The translations under genes were made by a program, and so were the position numbers. 64,000 nt of DNA from Ephydatia muelleri (lineage: Eukaryota; Porifera; Demospongiae; Spongillida; Spongillidae), in assembly GCA_013339895.1 (NCBI GenBank), contig JABACO010000021.1, forward strand, positions 3,403,185 to 3,467,184, given 5' to 3'. Below the pieces are notes generated by a model. The model was not told the DNA's origin. It did no database searches and was given only the letters and a program-made list of their open reading frames with translations. Shown here one piece after another: positions 22,076-35,129 of this stretch (position 1 is its first letter; each line of letters starts with the position of its first letter).

Positions 22076-22556
22076 ATGTCACAGCTGTTTGCGGGCCAAT
22101 GTTTTGTGGACACCAGGTTCGTTTTCCGAAAAATTGAAATGATGATGTCATGCCCTTAACAACAACCGTGACAACCGAAGACCTTTGGAACGTGAGCTCA
22201 CTCGAAAACAGTGATGAAATAAACGCCATGTTAACACCCTACAAGGAAAGGAACACCTTTTTTCTATTTGTGTTGCAAACCACGAGGCGTAGTGAACTTG
22301 CTACGGCAAGCTACGGGCCTTGAAAGCGGGTTAGTCTTAGCGTACCTCTTCGATACAGAAGCGATTCTCCACGCCTGCGACAATAGGAAATGAGAAATAA
22401 AGGTTGCTTCGTAAAGGGAACTAAAGGTACTAATAGATATTTGTAATGGTTTGTAGCCACAGTTTTTTTTTTACAGTGATCAAACATACTAAAAGTAAGT
22501 ACTCTATACCGGTCAGCGCGTCTTCATATGCATTAATTCACACTGCTTAATTAACT

Positions 22557-23483
22557 TACCTTTCCTCCAGTACATAACAATGTTTGTTCTGGACTAGTGG
22601 AAGCCAGTTTTTTCAGGACCCTTGACGCCATCTTCACCTCCACTTTGGTAGGTAGAGTACTGCACTAATGCGTATCAAAGTCACCTGCCTTAACATCCCT
22701 CTTGCACCTCTCACATTTCACCATTATGTCCTTCAATAGTGTCTGGAACAAGGGTGGTGCTGGCTTGAGCTGTTGCTGTTGTGGTTGTATTGGTGACTGC
22801 ATGAAGCAGCAAGGGCACTTCACCTCACTTCAGTTAAAGAGCATGAACCAATGGACTAAACAATCTGTACAAACCAGTGCTTTACATGATAGCTCCAGAG
22901 GTTGGCACAGTATATTTAAGCAGATAGGACATTGCTATTGTTCTATGATAGCAGGGTTGTTCATGTTCAAAAGTGTCTGATGATACAGTGAGTACAGTCT
23001 TGGTGGGGCTATCTTCCTAATTTCGGAAATGATTTTATGAGGGCTGTTTTTTGCTGGACGGCCTGTTGTGGGAGTGAGATTCACATGTATGGCTTTTGGT
23101 GATCTGGGATTGCAGATCTGAATGAAGATAAATATAGGTACACACGTATTAACTTGTTTAGACATGTAAGTAATATCACAAACCTGGCATTCCTCAGCAG
23201 TGTGTTTCTTCCACTCATAAGGAATTGTACTAACAGTGTAGTGAGAGTGCTGGCATTGTGCTAGAATGCTTCGATCCATAACTTGTTTGCATCGATAACA
23301 GAATTTTAGTGGGTGAATATTGACAGCATCATTGTGAGTATCAATACCAAATACTGAATGTAAATCTGCTGAAAACTCTGTGCATTGGTATGACTGCCTT
23401 GCTTTCTTATCCCTAGGTGCCACAAGCAAGCGACCGCACACCCTGCATCGCTCCTGAACTTTGTTTACATGTACGTGTTCCAT
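22557..23483 (-). pseudogene. RAG1 N-terminal-like gene, second copy (zinc domain, RING, zinc finger)
   Basis: The ATG at 23483 opens MEHVHVNKVQERCRVCGRLL. The block DLHSVFGIDTHN, VNIHPLKFCYRCKQVMDRS, IPYEWKKHTAEECQ matches RAG1 (KVFRID..., IHPTEFCHNCWSIMHR, MEWHPHTPSCDIC). The first exon ends at CAG before GTTTGTGAT, and the second starts at about 23110 after TTCATTCAG with ICNPRSPK, so splicing makes CQIC where RAG1 has CDIC. After NNPAIIEQ an in-frame TAG precedes a RING-like CPICLNILCQPLELSCKALV with CTDCL and VKCPCC, then the post-RING finger (LLKDIMVKCERCKRDVKA). The last exon stops at a GTAAGTT donor near 22557. The core half is not seen. Ala replaces the usual RING His, as in copy 1. 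Confidence 0.75.
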
Positions 23484-23928
23484 TTAAACCGCACCTATTA
23501 TTCATAAAATACACACGCCGTGTAAGGCGTTAAAAAAAACTGTGGCTGGTTCTAATCGTTTTCAATATGTCTTTTGATCTGTCCTGTTGATGTTTATAAC
23601 TTGCTTACCGAAAACCTATTGTCGCCGTCTGTGCTACGCACGATCAAAGTACCCCCTCTCGGATACCGCCTCTATCACATGGACGAATAAAAAGGATGCG
23701 CGGCTATTAGAGCAATGTTGTGCGTCGTGCGCATAGGTAATTTTCTTAACTGCGGTGGTAGGGTGTACGAAAGAACGAATTAGCTCAAAGCGATGACTTG
23801 AAAAAATGTGGATCACAAGAAGTACGATTTATAATGAGCTCATTGAGTAATTTTTTTTTACAGCCATTCTAAGGTATACCGTAATGTCCAATTATCTGAA
23901 TTGTGTCCAGCCGCTAACAGGAGTGATG
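23484..23928. other. No gene recognised
   Basis: A short AT-rich interval between the RAG1-like gene and the large Tc1/mariner element. Nothing supported. Confidence 0.5.
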
Positions 23929-24286
23929 TAGGCAAATGTTTTACATCATTTTATAACGATGAATAATTAACTTTAATAAAAACCACAAATTAACAATTTT
24001 TAAAGTGAAACCCTGTTTAGACACCCGTTTTTCGAAGCCAAAATCAAAATGATCATATGTCATTCACCTCTTAAACTGGAAGTACGAGGCAACACCCATT
24101 TCACCTCGGTTACACATGCGCACTAGTTACACTTCATTGCATAAGCACCAAGACTAGTGACGCAACCATTGACGCACCGTATTAGCTCCACCCCCTTCAA
24201 CTTGCACATTATCACGTGCCACTGAGTCCAACCCCACATATGTCCCTCGAATTGCTTAATTCTTAATTGTTTTATTCAGCGAATAG

Positions 24287-25178
24287 CGAGGGGGGGGGCA
24301 AGAAAATCTGTACGGACCCCATCATCCAATATTGTAGAGTTTAAAATGGGGATTAAGAATCTGTTTTCAAAATTAAAATCGGACTTTAAAGAAAAAAGAT
24401 ATGATAGATTGAAAAAAGGGGCGTAGGGGTGGACCCCCTGCTAAAATTGAATTTAAAAATATTTAAAGCGAATTCATGTGTTTTTTATCTTTCTTCTTTC
24501 ACTTCGAATTCACGCGGGAGTTGCAGGAATCTATTTCTCTCAGCAAAAGGATTTCACTGATATCCCACACGCAATCGCTAGACACTCACAAATTCGGCAG
24601 CAAACGATTTTAACATTTAACCCCCTAGTGGCAGCTTTAATAATTAACCAATGATTGAACGTCGTACTGTAACTGAATATGGATTGTGATAGGTGTGGCA
24701 AGCGCTTAAAAAGCAAGGAATTCATTAACGTGCAACGGCACTATTAATCCGATTTGTGCAAAAGGAAATTTACCGCAGCGGTTAACCAGCATCAAATGCT
24801 GGAATCGGAGCCCCCTGCAGATAAAAGGCAGCGACTCCTGTGCACGAGCGCAGCAAGTGCGGCTTGTAGTACGACTACAGGGATACCCGTTGGCGTTGCA
24901 CTGCATGAATCCATTGCCATAGCGTGCGTCCCTAGTGTATCAGATCAAAACAAGTTGTTGCCTAAGCCGTTATGACTGGGGTATTTGCCTGATGTACCTG
25001 CATTTGCAGCTCATGGAGTGCAGAATTTATGTATTCATTGTTATTTCAGTGCTAATTTTGGTTACGCGTGAGTGAGAAAGGGGCGTAGGGGGGTGGTGGT
25101 ACCCTCATTAAGAAATCTGATGATGGGTGTTTAAGAAATATTTTTTGCCCCCCCCCCCCCCCCCCCCCCCCTCCCTCG
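24287..25178. mobile_element. 892-base element with 8-base target duplication
   Basis: Ends CGAGGGGGGGGGCAAG and ...TTTTTTGCCCCC...CCCTCG are inverted. GCGAATAG flanks both sides (24279-24286, 25179-25186), and the joined flanks match the uninterrupted right arm of the host element in its neighbourhood. An 8-base duplication fits hAT or a related family. Inside, plus-strand frames near 24678-24975 read MDCDRCGKRLKSKEFINVQR and, after a stop, CKRKFTAAVNQHQ and PADKRQR, suggesting a broken zinc-finger protein start. It is probably non-autonomous. Confidence 0.7.
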
Positions 25179-26756
25179 GCGAATAGCCTAATAAAAATCT
25201 AAAGCTTTCCTTGTGAAATCATAGATACTAGTAAATAGCCGTTCCTGCGGTTGCTTATCTCTCGCTTTTAGAAATGAACTAGCCGTATTACTACCTCTTC
25301 GTAAATGAAAACATACACCCGACCGTAGGTCATTCATACAGGCGGTGCGCATCAATTAGCGTTCTTGCTACGTGTTGAGATTTGCCTTACGTAGTACAAA
25401 ACCACACTGAAGAATGTCTTCGATGCAAATGGTTGGTGTGTTAAAGGCACGAACGACTGGGTGCCTATTGGCATACAGTGTACGTACGGGTACACGCACA
25501 CATGATGCAGCTCATGCATCAAGCAAACTTTAGATGCACCGGTATCGATGTTCAAATATTGACATTGGAAATTGCTGTTCTAAACCCTTCTACATTATAA
25601 TAGCTAACTGGTATATGCCCGTTATACTAGAGAAACTGCGTGTATACTGCCTATAGCTCCTACTAATATTGAAGCCTAAGGGTTCTTAGTGCGCTGTTGA
25701 GTTACTGATGTGTGTGTGTGAAAAAAAGTGCCGAACTGTTCGAGCATTCTTTTCATCAGTATTCAATGTCATAGGAACTGTAGATATGGCTCTCAACTGG
25801 TATGTATGTGTATTTGTGTGTCATGTTCAAATCTGTGGTGTGTGCTAAGTCTAATCCGTTTTAAAACCAACGTTGTTCATTACGTAAGAGAGTGAGCAGT
25901 TTCACCGACATCAGGATGCCTCTAACTGGGCATGACTTATAAAATAATACCACCTAATAATTATCTCAGATCTAAATGTAATGTTGAGATGATCTTCAAG
26001 TGTCAGTGAATTCTTATTTGGTTGTTTCATGCAAATTAATACAGTTTCTATATACTTTTTACAAACAAATATGCACATCAAACACAGACAGGTACGATTC
26101 TACACTCTTCAGAGAATGGCTCTGGCAGTTGCTCTAATTAAGCAAATGCTTAAGTTGGAGAACAGGTCGAAAGAAGCCTGTGACTTTGGCAGAGACTTGT
26201 GGATTGCAATCTGAGCAGCAACTTATGCTAAAAACAATGAAGCCTCTTTACCCCAAGCCCTAAACATTTATTTCGTGTTGTATGTGGTTGTAGTGTTGAG
26301 TAGCTTTGAAAAACATTCACATGCTTCCTGATAGAGCTTAGTATTATAATACTAGTCATTTGCGTGTTTCAAAAGTATTATTCTCATGCAATGGAGCAAT
26401 CTGCTTATATGCCTGCTTGTCACTAAAGAGCATGTCATTTTGTCATGGAAGGATGAGCCAACAACTTCACTCACAATTTAGCTGTTAAAAACCCATGTTT
26501 GGTACTTTTGTTACTTTCTACTGTGTGGTTGTCCAATCCAAAATACTCACCCAGTGAGGTTACCCTACCCATCACCTAAATACTGATGCAACACTGGAAA
26601 ATACCTTGCAACCTGATTAAACGCACTTCATACATGCTTGCATGCATGCAGCTACGCAAAATCACATGCCATATTAATCATCTCAAAACACCTACCATAT
26701 TGTCACTCCGCACCCGGATATCTAAATAATTTCAGAATAACCATAAAATCACATCC

Positions 26757-26757
<1 letters not shown>

Positions 26758-26791
<34 letters not shown>

Positions 26792-27367
26792 ATGCAAACA
26801 CACACAAAAACACACACACAAACACACATGCGCCCACACATCACACACAACATACACAAATGCACACACAAACACATACATATACAAACACACACACAAA
26901 CATAAGCACACAAATGCGCCCACACAAATGCACACACAAACACATACACAAAAAAAAACACAAAGTAAAACAAAAACACACACAAACTCACATACAAACA
27001 CATACACAAAAACACACACACAAACACAAACACACACAAACACACACACAAACACACACACACAAACAATGGATACTCCAAAAACTCAAGGCTTTCTAAC
27101 CAACACACACATCACATACCAACAACCTAAATGTAATACTTTGCCATAGTTTGAATGTAACTGATTATAATCCCATTTCTGACTTAAACGTACTCTTACT
27201 AGTGTCTGATGCAGTGTCTTAAGAACGAACCCACTAGATACATGCTTGCAGCTACGCAAATTCACATGCAATATTTATTATCTCAAAACACCTACCACAT
27301 TGTCACACCCCATGCAGAAATAAATACATAAAATATTCTTAAAAACGTTGAAATGTTATATCTTTAT

Positions 27368-27407
<40 letters not shown>

Positions 27408-27614
27408 ACAAACATACACACACAAACACACACACAAACACACACACAAACACACACATACACAGAAACACACACACACAAACACACACATACACAGAAA
27501 CACACAGAAACACCACACATACACACAAATACACATACACACACAAACACACACACACACAAACACACACACACAAACAGACACACACACAAACAGACAC
27601 ACACACAAACACGC
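26758..27614. repeat. CA-rich microsatellites of the left arm
   Basis: Two impure (CA)n tracts, about 26758-27066 and 27367-27614, interrupted by AAACA words. All open frames in them (His-Thr or Val-Cys repeats) are artefacts of the dinucleotide repeat. Confidence 0.9.
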
Positions 27615-30528
27615 TGTGGGTCAAGTTACTACACTGCAAAGTAGCCATCATGTTACAGAGGGTGCTTGCCATAGGGTTAAAAACTCTACATTCGTATATG
27701 TATAATGGATTTAGTACAAGGGCTTCATTGCTAATAAATAGTCTATGGCATACTTTCTAACCACAATGAAGAGCTAGCCCTTGCAATGCATTTCTTCTAT
27801 GTTATTGTGTTAGGAAACTGACTTCCTTATAACAAACCACTCAGCAAATTTTCTGCCAAGGAAAATATTTGCATGAGCTGTTTCTGTTTATACGAAACCA
27901 TCAGTGGTGTGACCTCGCATAACAATGGGATAAATTTTTATTTCTTTATTACATGCAAGTATGAGATGACAATGCACTACATGACAGTACTACATATTAT
28001 AAACGACGTACAATGTCTATAGCATACTGTCCCCCCCTCGGAGCACTACTTTATAATGCATAGTCCCTTGTGAGAGATGTTGTTCAAAGTGCAAAGTGTG
28101 ATCATTACAAACGTTTTGTAGGAGCACAATCAGTCTTCATGATTTGGCTGTTTTATAAAAACATTATTTTGACTAAAGGCTAAGATTGGGACTGTGTTAC
28201 ACTTTCCGCTGTGGGGATGCAAAATCATGTTTGTGGTATTTCTTAAAGCCTAGCTGGAGTATTTGTTCAGATGAGTGGATTGCCAGATATGATGTTCCTA
28301 GTTAAGACCCTGACTGATAAGCATTCGTTGTGATTTTTCAATGACTGTTGAGGGATAAAACTTAGTGGCATTGCACCGAACATCTGCATATTTTTAACTT
28401 GATGAACATGAAGGACCCGGATTTTTTTAAATGCATGTAACATTTGCATATAAAGATTGGGAAGTTACATGTTGCCCTGTTGTTGTGACGAATTTATTAT
28501 TATTTTTTTTTTAAAGAACGCCTTGCTGCAAAGTTACTTGCTGAATAACTTATGGTATGTATACATCCCAAAACATAGCTTTATTTTACACTATGATTGT
28601 GGTGTTGCCCTGTTGTTGTTAGTTATTATTAACATACAACTGTAATTACAGTACTTGTCCCTCCCTGATTATGAAAGTGTGTCGATTTCAGACTTTTACT
28701 TGTGTTTTGCATTCCCTAGTTGTTTATGCACAGCTGTCTATAGCTACTGTGATACATTGGAATGATATTGCCATTGTACACCTGTCAGAAATTAAGTTTG
28801 GTGTTAGATATTATCCTTTTGTATGTCGGTGCCATGGGTGATTGGATTACTATGGAAAGCATAACTAGAGATTTTTGTTTAGATGACCTTTAGTGTAGCC
28901 TTGTAGTTTGTAAAATTGCGAAGGGCAGTTGTTTATTTGGGAGTCTGTTGGTGTAATGGTATTGTGCGTGCTAATTCTTGGGGAAAGTATTGAGGTTATG
29001 GCGTGGTTATAACACACTTTATGCTGCTTGGCACATAAATTTTTGAACAGGATTCTGAGCAAGTTGTATGCCATTTTAATACTTGTACATGATGGCAAAT
29101 TTACTGTACATTAGTTGTTGTGGAAAACCAAAATTGTCATGCTAGTGGGTTACAAACCCCACTACATCAGACACCTGTAAGAGTAAGCATGTGAGTCCAA
29201 ATTGTGATATAAATTTTCTGCACTGCCATCATTTGGCTTGAGAATGTGGTAGGGGTTACATTTGTTGCGTTTTGAAAAGTTTGATAGTTCTTTTGAAAAG
29301 CCTCAGGTAGGTGTTTAGAAGGCACTTCATCTGACACCTTTAAGAGTATGTATGTGAGTCACGAGTTGAAGGTGTGAAATGGATTTTAACATGGGGTATA
29401 CACTGGATTGCCTGGCCCTATCGTTATGTGAATTGTTCAGAATGCCGTTTAAGACAAAATAAGATCTGTACTTTTATTTCCTGAATCTATCATGTTTGTA
29501 TAATTATTGTAGAGAATTAACCTAAATCAGAGTACAATGATTATAAGGTGAGAAATGTAATTGAAATTGACTTAAGACTGAAAGGTCTATACTGTGATGC
29601 TATCATGGGAGTTAGTGGGCCTGACCACTTTTCCACCACGTAAAACAGCTGAAAATGACATGCAAATCTGTCTACCGGTATGAAAAAAATATGCATCTCA
29701 TATTGGTGGACATGCATTAGCATATGGATTGCTTAAAGCACTCCCCCAACCCCCCAAGGCTGTACGTGTGTGTTCAGGATCTCCCTCGAAGTTTGTAGAA
29801 AAAGGATTCCTGTTTGGTTTTTGGGCACTTCCTTTGTGATGAAATTGGTGTGGGTTATAGGTTTCACAAATGACTGGAATGTGTGTATCAGTCTTTTTGA
29901 AACCTATAGTGGGTAAAATAGGCAGTACATCTTTCACAGGAAGATTATAAAATTGACTACAGCTGCATAAAACTGAAGGTTACACCCTTTTTGTGTGAGA
30001 TGTGATTGGTGATCAGTTAAAGAGCAATGCCATTTGATCAAACACCTCAAAGAGCACACAGTGTACATGTAGGTCCTGGCAGGAAAGTGTAAAAAGCATT
30101 TGATATTCCCTACATATGAAAATTGGGACTAAGGAGGTATTGCCTTACTGAAGTGTAAGATGGGTTTGTATGGGTTGTTTGAAAAAGCCAGCTGGATTGT
30201 TAGCATTCACCAAGGGTGACTAGACATTCTCAGTAGACTGTCTGAACCATAATCAAGGCATTGTTGTACTATTTGTGAGTATGTATTGAGTCAAATAATC
30301 GATTAGCATATTTGTCCTTAGAGAAGAGTAAATGTAAAAGGTAGGATTGGTACGTTGACTGCGATTTAAGGATTACTATTAGAATGGATTTTTGTCTCCC
30401 AACCAATGGAAATGCATGGATAGAACTAGTTAATCAATAGGAAAGCAGGGATAGTTGTCCAATAGAAATGCAGGCATTGTTATCCAATCAAAATGTACCT
30501 AAAAGATTAAGGAGTATACGTTTCCACT
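27615..30528. other. Unique interior of the large element, no gene
   Basis: No coding region recognised. Diverged copies of an arm motif (CATCAGACAC, TAAGAGT, GTGAGTC) occur near 29165 and 29329. The arms carry the same motif near 32155 and 32935 (CATCAGACACTAGTAAGAGT), so the interior contains old copies of the arm subunit. Confidence 0.5.
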
Positions 30529-30532
30529 ATGC

Positions 30533-31595
30533 TTGAAAGTGCCACGAGTACCAAGACTGTCAATTGAACAAAGAGTTGCCATTGTGAGGCTGTACTTTTC
30601 TAATGGAAAGAATGCCTACCTTACTGCAAGCTTGTTCCAGAGGGAGTACCCTAATTACAGGACACTATGCAGTAGCACAGTTCTGAAGGTGGTGTCCACA
30701 TCTGTGGGGCATGGCACAGTGCAGGATAGGCTGAAAACAAACTGTGGAAGAAAGAAAACTATTCAGGTGCCAAGGAACATTGGCATCATTGCTCAGAAAA
30801 TGTGGCAGACCCCAACTCTGAGCATAAGACGACTCCATCTAGGGACAAGATTGAGACGATCAAGATGCTCAGGAAGACCCTTGAAGATAAAAGTCTATAG
30901 GCAGCCTCTAGTACAGGATCTATTGCCAGGTGACATTGACAAGAGAGTCAAGTGGGCAGAAGATTACCTTGAAGCAGCTGAGAGGGACTTCACCTACCTT
31001 GACTACATCTTGTGGACGGATGAAGCATTTTTCTACTTGGATGGACATGTTAACAGGCATAATGCTGTAATATGGTCAGTCCAGAACCCACATGCGTTTA
31101 TGGAATGCAGCAATCAGAAGAAGGCTAGTGTGATGGTCTGGGCTGGGCTGATCAAAGACCATATCGAATTGGCCCCTTCTTCATCAATGGAAGTGTCACA
31201 GGGCAAGTGTACCTTCAGCTACTACAGCAGAGGGTGTGGCCAGCCCTGCAAGCTATCATGTGGGAAGAGGAAGAATTTGTTGTTTTCCAGCATTATGGAG
31301 CCTCAGCTCATTATGAAACCCATGTTAGAGCTTGGTTGGATGGAAAGCTGGAGGACAGATGGATGGGCAGAGGGGGACCCATACCATGGCCAGCATGAAG
31401 TCCATATCTATCCTAACTTCTGGCTTTGGGGTTACCTGAAAAACAAAGTGTATGCAATGCGGTGACAACATTGGACAAACTAAGACAGGCAATCACTGAT
31501 GAGATGCAGGCCATTCCGGCCACTATGGTCCACAGTGCGACACTGGAGGTAGTGCGAAGGCAGGATTACTGCTCTCAATTGATGGGTTGCAGTTA
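30533..31595 (+). pseudogene. Tc1/mariner (IS630-related) transposase, decayed
   Basis: The N-terminal helix-turn-helix part reads LSIEQRVAIVRLYFSNGKNA. The catalytic region has ILWTDEAFFYLDGHVNRHNA with the first Asp, then ASVMVWAGLI. After a frameshift near 31190 comes VYLQLLQQRVWPALQAIMW and FQHYGASAHYETHVRAWLDG, where the family's QQDGAPxH has lost its second Asp (DG changed to YG). RWMGRGGPIPWPA follows. The block matching SPDLTPxDFxLWGYLK is interrupted by a stop, and both its Asp codons have changed to Tyr and Asn, before WLWGYLKNKVYAM. The frame has no in-frame ATG at its start. It is inactive, and any movement would need a related enzyme. Confidence 0.8.
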
Positions 31596-32302
31596 GGATC
31601 ACGACATAATTGACATTACTAACCTTGATAACATTGTACATGTACCTGTTTAGTCTCATAATATTATTATACTTCTCAATGTTGTTGAATGCACACAGTA
31701 AGCATATAGTAGTACTGTATCATACATGAGCATTTATACAGACTCATCCATAATATTTGGCGAGAAGACAACTTACTACTGCTAGAAAAATTCTGATAAA
31801 TAGCTTGATTAATATGTTAAGTGAAATTGAAATACAGTGGATGGCTAGGAAATACAGTGATTTGAATTTGTGTGTATTCATGTGTGTGTGTTTGTATGTG
31901 TGTGTTTGTGTGTGTTTGTCATTGTGTGTGTTGTTTGTGTTTTTGTGTGCATTGTTTGCTTTTGTGTGTTTTTTTGTTTATGTGTGTGTTTGTGTGTGTG
32001 TGTGTTTGTGTGTGTGTTTGTGTGTGCATGTGTGTGTAAGGATGCAATGTTTTAAGGTTATTTAGAATAGTTCTGCATGGGGTGACAATGTGGTAGAGAT
32101 GATTAGCTATTGTGTAGATTGCATGTATGAAGTGGGTTTGTTCTTAAGGCACTGCATCAGACACTAGTAAGAGTGTGCATTTAAGTCAGAAATGGGATTA
32201 TAATCAATTACATTCAAACTATGGCAAAATATTATATTTAGGTTCTTGGTATGTGATGTGTATGTTGGTTCGAAAGCCTAGAGTTTTTGGAGTATCCATT
32301 GT

Positions 32303-32780
<478 letters not shown>

Positions 32781-33680
32781 GGATGTGATTTTATGGTTAT
32801 TCTGAAATTTTTTAGATATCCGGGTGCGGAGTGACAATATGGTAGGTGTTTTGAGATGATTAATATGGCATGTGATTTTGCGTAGCTGCATGCATGCATG
32901 CAAGTATGAAGTGCGTTAGTTATTTTAAGGCACTGCATCAGACACTAGTAAGAGTGTACATTTAAGTCAGAAATGGGATTACGATCAATTACATTCAAAC
33001 CATGGCAAAGTATTACGTATTTTGGTTGTTGGTATGTGATGTGTTTGTTGGTTCAAAAGCCTTGAGTATCCTTGGAGGATTAATATTGTATTTGTTCAAA
33101 GAACTGCTGGAAGAGAGGTAGCTAGCTATGTGTGTTGTAATAGCTCTTAGTTTGAGTTTAAAATGTATTGCCCTGTTGATGCAAGAATGTGATGGGTAAA
33201 GCATATTTGGTAGCCTGAAGGTTTAATCAGGTTGCAAGGTTTTTCCAGTGTTGCATCAGTATTTAAGTGATGGGTAGGGTAACCTCACTGGGTGAGTATT
33301 TTGGAGGACAACCACACAGTAGAAAGTAACAAAAGTACCAAACATGGGTTTTTAACAGCTAAATTGTGAGTGAAGTTGTTGGCTCATCCTTCCATGACAA
33401 AATGACATGCTCTTTAGTGACAAACAGGCATATAAGCAGATTGCTTCCATTGCATGAGAATAATACTTTTGAAACACGCAAATGACTAGTATTAAAATAC
33501 TAAGCTCTATCAGGAAGCATGTGAATGTTTTTCAAAGCTACTCAACACTACTGTAGTATCTTATTGTATATGTATATGCATATCTGTACGCGCATGCGTG
33601 CATTATGCTCTTTTGTAATAGTCATGGCGTCTTTGTGAGAGCTCTCTTAGAACATAACAGTGGCGACGAGGGTGTACAGA

Positions 33681-35129
33681 ATGGAACTTTCACGTGGCGT
33701 AGAACCGTTTGACCCAACGTTAGAGCAGATTGATGACTATAAAGAGCGATTCGACTATTTTTGCATTGCCCATGGCATAACTGAAGGAAAACAAAAGGCG
33801 CTATTCCTCACAAGGATTGGGCAGACGATGTATCTGAAGCTAAAGACCTGGGTGAGCCCAAAGAAACTTTCCGAACTCTCCCTTGACGAGATAGTGGCTC
33901 AACTTAAAAGTCAAACCAGTGCTGCAATAGTTGAGATAGCAGAGCGATATCGTTTTTTTAAGCGCCTCCAAAGAGACGACGAAGGTGTTGTAGAATATAT
34001 GTCTCAGCTACGCAGCTTGGCGAAGACCTGCAAGTTTGAGGCGTATTTGGATACGGCGTTGAGAGATCAATTTGTCTGTGGTCTAAAGGACCAGCGCATA
34101 CAACAGGAGCTGCTGTGCATAAGTGATTTGACGCTAGCAAAAGCCTTGGATAAAAGTCGTTCAATGGAAGTTGTCCATAAGGAGACACAGAGTATACGGG
34201 AAATAGGGAATCCTACAGCAGAAAGTAAACTTGACGATGCAACTGCCCATAGAGTGTTCGCCTCCAAGAATAAGGACAGTTGTTACAGATGTGGGGGAAC
34301 GGGCCACTCAGCATCTACATGCTTTCATAAGGATAAAACCTGCAATTCCTGTGGAAAACTGGGTCACCTATCCAGAGTATGTAGAAGCAAGTTGTCAGCA
34401 GGACGTCACAAGGGGGATACACGTCATGCAGCTCGTAAGGCACATTTAGTGGAACCAGATGAGGACCTCAGTGATTGCCAAACCAGTGATGAAGAGGCGC
34501 CAGTATGTGTACATAGAGTAGCTAATAGGGATAGATATCCCAAGCTAACTGCTGATTTGGACATCAATGGTAGTATAGTAAAATTCGAAGTTGATACAGG
34601 AGCAGAAGTATCCACAATTCCAGCGAGGACGTACAGGCAAAAGCTGAAACAAGTAAATCTGCAACCAACGTCAATAGTGCTCCGTCAATACGATGGAACC
34701 ATCCTTCCTACCTTGGGAGAGTTGAGAGCAAGGGTTTCGATCGAAAACCAGTCAGCAGAAGGCTGCTTCATCGTTGTGGAAAATGCAGACAAGCAACTCC
34801 CCTTGCTGGGCCGTGATTTGTTGTGTAAGCTTCGTTTGGACTGGTCTAAAATGCTAAGGAGTAACAAAGCAGATAGTTCCAGGATACATGCTATCCACAG
34901 TGTAAACTTGTTGAACGAGTTCCCGGATGTAATGGATGAAAAGTTGGGGCTATTGAAAGGAACCAAGGCTGAGATTCAACTGAAAGAGGGCACAGTCCCG
35001 GTGTTTTGCAAGTACAGACCAGTGCCATTTGCATTAAGGGAACAGGTGGAAGAGATGATAAGGCAACAAGTCAAGGAGGGAGAGCTGGAGCCAGTGGAAA
35101 TATTCGAATATGTGCTGATTTCAAAATGA
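33681..35129 (+). CDS. Gypsy B gag and aspartic protease
   Basis: The first ATG after the primer site gives MELSRGVEPFDPTLEQIDDY. The gag capsid-like region is followed by two zinc knuckles (CYRCGGTGHSASTC and CNSCGKLGHLSRVC, about 34280-34385), then a retropepsin with VDTGAEVSTIP near 34590 and LLGRDLLCKL near 34805. In this family, gag and pol products assemble virus-like particles in the cytoplasm, where reverse transcription occurs. The pol frame overlaps the end of this one, and related elements often use frameshifting between gag and pol. I do not judge here whether this overlap is normal. Confidence 0.85.
   Translation: MELSRGVEPFDPTLEQIDDYKERFDYFCIAHGITEGKQKALFLTRIGQTMYLKLKTWVSPKKLSELSLDEIVAQLKSQTSAAIVEIAERYRFFKRLQRDDEGVVEYMSQLRSLAKTCKFEAYLDTALRDQFVCGLKDQRIQQELLCISDLTLAKALDKSRSMEVVHKETQSIREIGNPTAESKLDDATAHRVFASKNKDSCYRCGGTGHSASTCFHKDKTCNSCGKLGHLSRVCRSKLSAGRHKGDTRHAARKAHLVEPDEDLSDCQTSDEEAPVCVHRVANRDRYPKLTADLDINGSIVKFEVDTGAEVSTIPARTYRQKLKQVNLQPTSIVLRQYDGTILPTLGELRARVSIENQSAEGCFIVVENADKQLPLLGRDLLCKLRLDWSKMLRSNKADSSRIHAIHSVNLLNEFPDVMDEKLGLLKGTKAEIQLKEGTVPVFCKYRPVPFALREQVEEMIRQQVKEGELEPVEIFEYVLISK

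Larger units (their letters stand above)
23931..27614 (+). repeat. Left long terminal inverted repeat
   Basis: Matches the right arm (38895 down to 31868) in reverse. Within it a subunit of about 500 bases is doubled: both 26640-27066 and 27240-27614 have GCAGCTACGCAAA, CATGCAATAT or CATGCCATAT, ATCTCAAAACACCTACCA, TTGTCAC and then a CA microsatellite. The 24287-25178 insertion is only in this arm. No gene is carried. Confidence 0.8.

Noticed and set aside
26638-27644. Long His-Thr or Val-Cys repeat open frames
   Set aside because: They are translations of CA/TG dinucleotide repeats and exist in several frames and on both strands at once.
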